This document shows, piece after piece, positions 58,704 through 64,000 of a stretch of 64,000 nucleotides of DNA. The stretch comes from Ustulina deusta (Eukaryota > Ascomycota > Sordariomycetes > Xylariales > Xylariaceae), in assembly GCA_023159155.1 (NCBI GenBank), contig JAJNNX010000011.1, positions 186,001 through 250,000 of the forward strand, given 5' to 3'. The notes under the pieces are model-generated. The model had not been told where the DNA came from and made no database searches. It saw only the letters and a list, made by a program, of their open reading frames with translations. The translations under genes were made by a program, and so were the position numbers. Positions within the stretch are counted from its first letter, which is position 1, and each line of letters opens with the position of its first letter.

Positions 58704-59349
58704 GGTCTAAATTGGATTGCGCGGCTGTGGGATATGTTGTTGTTGTTGGGTAGGTGTACCGTCTGTTTGTAAGCGTATTGGTGATGAAGTCGCGGATATG
58801 GTCTTGGAGGCTGTCGGTAAAACTAGTATGATACGGTGGTATTGAATCGCTTGTTGCGATGGATCCAACAAGCTGGGGAGGAACACTACTGGATACCTCA
58901 GGCACAACTCAAGATCTGCCACATACGTAGCTCGTAGGGTCTTGTCGCACGTTCAAATCGGGAAGTAAATATAAACAAACCCCACCAAAATACCTACATC
59001 AAATAGGTAGGTTGTGCCCTGTTTTCGACACCCCTGCTCATGCTATCCCTGTAAATAATTCCCGCCTAACCAGATCGGCGCCGGATGTTTAAACGCGTTG
59101 ATGGGTCCAAACGCGAGAAATATGCAACAAAGAAATACTTGGCGGCTCCTCTGTTGGGATATTGGCATATCTGACATTGGTTACCATTTAGATTAGGTAC
59201 TTACCTTATCTTAGGTACATACCTACATTCTAAGTGTTCCAATTGAAGCTCCAAACTTCAAATTCATCCGCTTCACCTCAACCTTTACGACTTCTGTTCA
59301 GGATTGGTCTCTGTTTTGTTCCGGCTTTCCAATACCAGCTACCGTCATC
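58704..59349. promoter_or_regulatory. divergent promoter region of smc4 and the ELYS-domain gene
   Basis: 646 bp between divergent starts. TACCTACC/TTAGGTAC-type motifs lie at about 58990-59010 and 59190-59230. No gene is present. Confidence 0.55.
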
Positions 59350-60336
59350 ATGACTACAGCTATCACAGATGAGGGGATGCAATTCCACAGCCTGTTCGGC
59401 ACTCTCGACCCGTTCCCCTACAACCGCACCATCATCCTGAGCATCGAATCGTGCCGTCGAAGTTTCGATGGCGCCCTTTTCATAGATCGCGTGTTAACCG
59501 CACTGAACCTGGGGAAGGGTACGACCAACCACACTGATCAACAAGAGTTCGGCTAACCGTGTCCCACACCAGCTGTGAGCCATTACCCGCCCAAGACCAG
59601 AGAGGATTTCCGCCAGTGGCATCAGCACGTCTGCGACGCCGGCAACAATCTCGCCTACTACCACAGACTCTCGATAATATACTACCTCTTGCTCGACATC
59701 GGTGGACGGGGCGGCGGTGCCGATAGGGCCGAACACTTCGTCAATTCCACCAGCATGCCCCATCGCTATCAGATCTTCATGAAGGGCCTGTGGCTGATGG
59801 ACACGCGGAGCTTCGAGCGCGCCTTGGAATACCTGACCCACCCCTCGCTGATCTCCGACTTTGCCGACGACATCATCACCGTCCTCGTGCGTCACGCCAA
59901 AGACGGCGACTACACGCTCCCGCTCGCGTACTACCATACCGTCCAGCCCAGCATCCAGTCTTCTTCTGCCCTCCAGACGCTATTCGATGCCATAGCTCGG
60001 TCTAGCGTCATGGCGGGGTTCGAATTTTCCCGCTCGCACGCCGATTTCATGCGCCGCCAGCTTTTCCAGAGATTGGTCTTGGTCGTCTTGGATTCTAGCC
60101 GCGGGGAGGAGGCCGCCGAGAGGGCTTTCGAGCTCACGAGCCTGCCACTCGACGCCGACGAGGAACAGTGGTTCAAGGAATGTCTAGAGAGTGGTGAGGC
60201 GAAAAGACTGAAAACTGCCAAGGATACTCTACTCATGCGCCGGATTGTGACAGGCCATAGTGTCGGCGCCGGCGAGAAGGGCACCTGGGCGACAGTATTG
60301 GAAGGCGTCAAGACGGGTAGCGGTAGTCGCGTCTAA
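59350..60336 (+). CDS. ELYS-domain nuclear pore complex assembly protein
   Basis: Two exons, 59350-59518 and 59573-60336, separated by a 54-nt intron with a GCTAACC branch site. The product is 310 residues. It matches the fungal ELYS-like family: an all-helical protein with LYPPKTREDF-like start (here HYPPKTREDFRQWHQHV), YYHRLSIIYYLLLDI, FMKGLWLMDTRSFERALEYLTHP and YTLPLAYYHTVQPSI. In fission yeast and other fungi this short ELYS homologue sits on the nucleoplasmic face of the nuclear pore and binds the Y-complex. No AT-hook tail is present, unlike in animal ELYS, which is usual for fungal members. It is divergent from smc4. Confidence 0.85.
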
Positions 60337-61297
60337 ACTTGATACCGCTGCTCCTCCTACGTGCCTGTATGTTTTCGAATTGCATAGCGTTGGCGTTTGG
60401 ATGCTGAAAACGGTGTTGGTTCGCTGCTGTTGGGTCTTCTAACTCTCATCAACAGCCTCCACGGGGGTTGAAGATATGGCCATGACATTGTACAAGACTT
60501 GTAGAGTAATTGCGAGGGCTTTACGCGCCGGTACTTGGACTGATCTTTGGTCCATTTTATTTATCACTACTGTATGAACAGCCATGAATGGAGATTGCTT
60601 GGCCTCACAGACCTAGTGCAAATGGCAAGATCCGCCGCTAGATCCTTAACCTTCAACAACCTCGCCTTATACCTTACGTAGATACGACTTAACTTCCTCA
60701 TCGCAGAGATGCAATGCGAAGTCGAGGTATCTAAGATACTAAATAAAATGGATTTTGATGAGAATCCTTCCTAAGCAACAGTAAATCCTTTTGAAAACAT
60801 GTTTCGGGGTTCTGTTTGTACGAGACGGCATGTTTGGAGCCAACAATCCGATGGTATCACCTTCATTTGGGCCCCCCTTGTCGACTTGGACGAAGGAAGC
60901 CGAACCAAAGATGTCGCGAAACAGTTGCCCGACTTTATTATTATTAGGCAAGTGAATAAGTTCAGTTCATTCACCTCGGGTGCATACCAGAGAAGAGAGT
61001 TCTTGACAGTACTAGTAAGCACAGCTCGACGGCCAACAAAAGAGGTCTACATCGAATACGATACGACAACGAGGTAAATTTAACCAGCAACTATTAGGGT
61101 GGCTGGAAAGAGCCAGCAATCACACATGGAAATACTTGATCGAAAGATAATTGGAGTGCTTGTCATGACAAAACGACTCGATTCATGTATGTCATTACTA
61201 CTGATGTCATGCCGTAAAACCGCCGTCATGCATGTAAACCCATTCCCGAGGACCAGATATTCGCTTTTCCGAAAGACAAAATCACCACAGGGAGCAT
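60337..61297. other. intergenic region without a supported gene
   Basis: Convergent 3' flanks of the ELYS-domain gene and the eS26 gene. Overlapping short frames at about 60740-61080 have no family features. Confidence 0.5.
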
Positions 61298-61969
61298 TTA
61301 AACCACCTTGGCGGCCTGGGTGGTGGGGAGAACTTTCTTGCCATCCTTGTTGTACCTCACACGTGGGGGCGGGGCACGGTTGCGACGACCCTCTCGTGAT
61401 CGAACACTGCGGGTATATGTCAGTACTCGGCGTAATTCGAGTCGGGGGGGATCGCGGAAAGGAAAAGACGGGTGCTCGAGTGTCGACCAAGGATCTTCTC
61501 AAGCGCATACGCAGCTCGGGCAAGCCAAGCGCGCAGTCTTTCCCTGCTGGGATGACGTACCGAACGATCTTGCCGTGAATAGCGCAAGAGACGCAGTACT
61601 GCAGCTTGAGGTACATCTTGGGAACCGTGTACTCAGCGAAGACTGAGGCATCCGAGATATCACCTGCACGTGCAATTTCAGTCAGTCTGGTGGCTCGCAA
61701 GCGGGGTAGAGTACATCTCTCGGCGGGACGAACGGATGGCAGCAGACTCGACCATGTTACGGATGGTGAATCTCTTGATGGCCTTATCCTTGGGGGTGCA
61801 TCGCGAGCAGTTGGAGCACCGGATGGGCTTGGTGTGGCCGCGGCCCTTCTTCTGTATCGAGCAGGCAGGTTAGTTACCGTCAAGCGAACATCAACAATGC
61901 GACGAGGACTGTTGACGAATGGGGTATTCGACGTACGTTGCGGCCGTTGTTCTTTCTCTTCTTGACCAT
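61298..61969 (-). CDS. rps26: 40S ribosomal protein eS26
   Basis: Four exons: 61969-61937, 61851-61734, 61663-61561, 61406-61298 (introns 85, 70 and 154 nt), giving 120 residues, the family length. It begins [11 protein letters not shown] and carries the zinc-binding cysteines [13 protein letters not shown] and CVSCAIHG, plus the universally conserved [15 protein letters not shown]. The C-terminus is the expected basic segment ([15 protein letters not shown]). The donor of the second intron is gttcgt, a non-consensus but GT-starting site, required by the protein alignment. eS26 lies near the mRNA exit channel of the small subunit. Open frames spanning this gene on either strand are artefacts of unspliced introns. 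Confidence 0.95.
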
Positions 61970-62423
61970 TTTGTCGGTGTTGTGGGCTTCCTGTCGAGTA
62001 AGTTGTCGAGGAGAAAGCTGAGGACAGAAGACTCTAGACGAGTGGTGATGAGTTGAGGCGGGCAAAAATGTTGATGCGCTAAAGGCCCCACGAGTGTTGC
62101 CCAAAGAGCCAATGGCAGAGTGGGGAAGTCAAGTTGCGGTTTTGTGAGGGCAAGACTTGGAGAAAACCCTAGTGACGCAGGGACCTCCGCTCAAACACCA
62201 CCAAAGCATAGCCCGAAGTTTCGCCAGCCACAGGTGCAAGTGGCGACTAGACATTTCATCCGTCACCAGCTGTCCCACCACAAAGCTCCCAGCTAGGCCG
62301 GCGGACCCGCTTCATCCCACCATTTTTGTTCAAGTCTGGCTCCTCACACTCCATCCTTCTTTTCCTCCTCCACCAAACCTCATCTACATAGATTGCTTAG
62401 GACGGCAGTATTATATTGTCTAG
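61970..62423. promoter_or_regulatory. shared divergent promoter of rps26 and the ubiquitin-eS31 gene
   Basis: About 450 bp separate the eS26 start codon from the putative first exon end of the ubiquitin-eS31 leader. Pyrimidine-rich stretches occur near 62340-62390 (+ strand). Two ribosomal-protein genes driven from one interval suggests co-regulation, but no specific factor site was identified. Confidence 0.55.
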
Positions 62424-63184
<761 letters not shown>

Positions 63185-63832
63185 ACGGATCAACACCTCA
63201 AAACTCGGAAATATCGGGATATGAAGAGGGGCTAGGAAAACTGGGCATGAACCCAGGGAGTTCCTTCGTGAACATAGCATAGGCGGCTTCGTGCTGCTCT
63301 CCCACCTTCTCAATATACCTTGTCCAACGGTGCATATTATTTCCTCTTGCTCCAACGCTGCGACTTGCCAATCATTCATTCTCTCTATATTAACCTACTT
63401 GTCGACAAAGTATAGCAAAACCAGCTGCCTAAGAATGTAGTGTATCAGACATAGAAGTGAAAGGCAACTATGAACCTCGAGGATTACTATGCAGTTTAAG
63501 TCATGTGTGACAACTAGACAGCCGGTAGTAAAGATAGTGTTCATCATTTCGTATCTCATCAGAATATCTGTCTGTCGCTGTCTCTTTTTCCATACCCGAC
63601 AATACACACCAGTGATTTTAATCCATGTATCAATCCATATATCTATCCATCCAACCAAGCAAGAAACCAAGTCAAATCCCAGCCTCCCTACCAGGTACCT
63701 ACCAACCAACCAACCACCCATTCATATCCAATTCACCCAATTTTTAAATCATTTTTTTATTTAATTTTTTTTAATTCGTAATTTTTAATTTCTGTTTTTT
63801 CTTCTTTTCTTCTCTCAAAAAAAAATCTTCAA
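63185..63832. other. convergent 3' flank between ubi3 and the chitinase gene
   Basis: No gene seen. Contains CCAACCAACCAACC-like and TACCAGGTACC words around 63690-63720 and T/A-rich runs at 63740-63830. Confidence 0.5.
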
Positions 63833-64000
63833 CTAGTTATCCGGAAACCCAGCGCGCAGATTATCGTACTTGGACTCGGGAAACTCGATGCAGTTGGGGG
63901 TCTTGTCGAGGGCGTCGGGCCCGCCGAGGGCGTCGACGACGTTGGCGATGAGGCTGTCGGCGGGGGCGGGCTTGTCGGCGCTGGACTCCCACCACATGGC
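63833..64000 (-). CDS. GH18 chitinase, C-terminal fragment cut by the window edge
   Basis: The minus strand reads open from the window end for 55 codons to the TAG at 63833-63835. The sequence opens AMWWESSADK and ends YDNLRAGFPDN, matching the C-terminal end of fungal GH18 endochitinases, where the tryptophan-containing AMWWE strand closes the barrel near the substrate, followed by a helix with SLI..VV. GH18 enzymes hydrolyse beta-1,4-linked N-acetylglucosamine with substrate assistance. The catalytic DxxDxDxE motif lies outside the window. Codon third positions are strongly GC-biased. Confidence 0.8.
   Translation of the reverse strand, partial: AMWWESSADKPAPADSLIANVVDALGGPDALDKTPNCIEFPESKYDNLRAGFPDN

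Noticed and set aside
61099..61965. Plus- and minus-strand frames across the eS26 gene
   Set aside because: They read through introns of rps26 or antisense to it. The four-exon gene explains the locus.

Overview
The window is nuclear DNA of a filamentous ascomycete, probably a sordariomycete. The evidence is many short GT-AG introns (about 48-85 nt) with CTAAC/CTGAC-like branch sites, a dispersed single 5S rRNA gene close to the Neurospora type, intergenic CCTAGGTA/TACCTACC motifs, and fungal gene families (PrnB/IDO-like dioxygenase, PTH11/rhodopsin-like membrane protein, GH76, GT90, CWH43, GH18). The species cannot be named from sequence alone.

Layout. 0-6 kb: an intact seven-exon cytochrome P450 (+), a minisatellite, and a two-exon coiled-coil gene (-). 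6-16 kb: a gene-poor, AT-rich accessory stretch. It holds a small C2H2 zinc-finger ORF, a 5S rRNA gene, two neighbouring spliced genes of the fungal Tse2-like ADP-ribosyltransferase toxin type with an unresolved small spliced gene between them, a decayed ankyrin-repeat gene, and a GNAT acetyltransferase. 16.4-21.7 kb: the most striking gene, a predicted 1,644-residue protein. It fuses an indoleamine-dioxygenase/PrnB-like heme domain to an FAD/NADPH reductase, a cytochrome b5 domain and a long unrecognised tail. 23-24.4 kb: a seven-helix rhodopsin/PTH11-like gene (-). 27.4-30.7 kb: the SWI/SNF subunit SWI1 (ARID protein, -), preceded by nearly 7 kb with no convincing gene.

37.5-47.3 kb is housekeeping: an EVE-domain THYN1-like gene (+), UTP6 (-, convergent with it), CWH43 (+) and a GH76 mannanase (+). 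47.5-52 kb is a second decayed stretch: a broken GT90/CAP10 glycosyltransferase, a P450 C-terminal relic, a tRNA-like relic and a small Cys-rich protein candidate. 54-63 kb is core machinery: condensin SMC4 (-), an ELYS-domain nuclear pore protein (+), ribosomal protein eS26 (-) and the ubiquitin-eS31 fusion (+), the last two diverging from a shared promoter. The right edge cuts the C-terminus of a GH18 chitinase (-).

Conserved essential genes thus alternate with two accessory patches. In the large fusion, the heme domain appears physically joined to the kinds of electron donors (flavoprotein reductase, cytochrome b5) known to reduce IDO-type enzymes. Exon boundaries were chosen by hand from splice consensus, frame continuity and family resemblance. 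No database search was possible.
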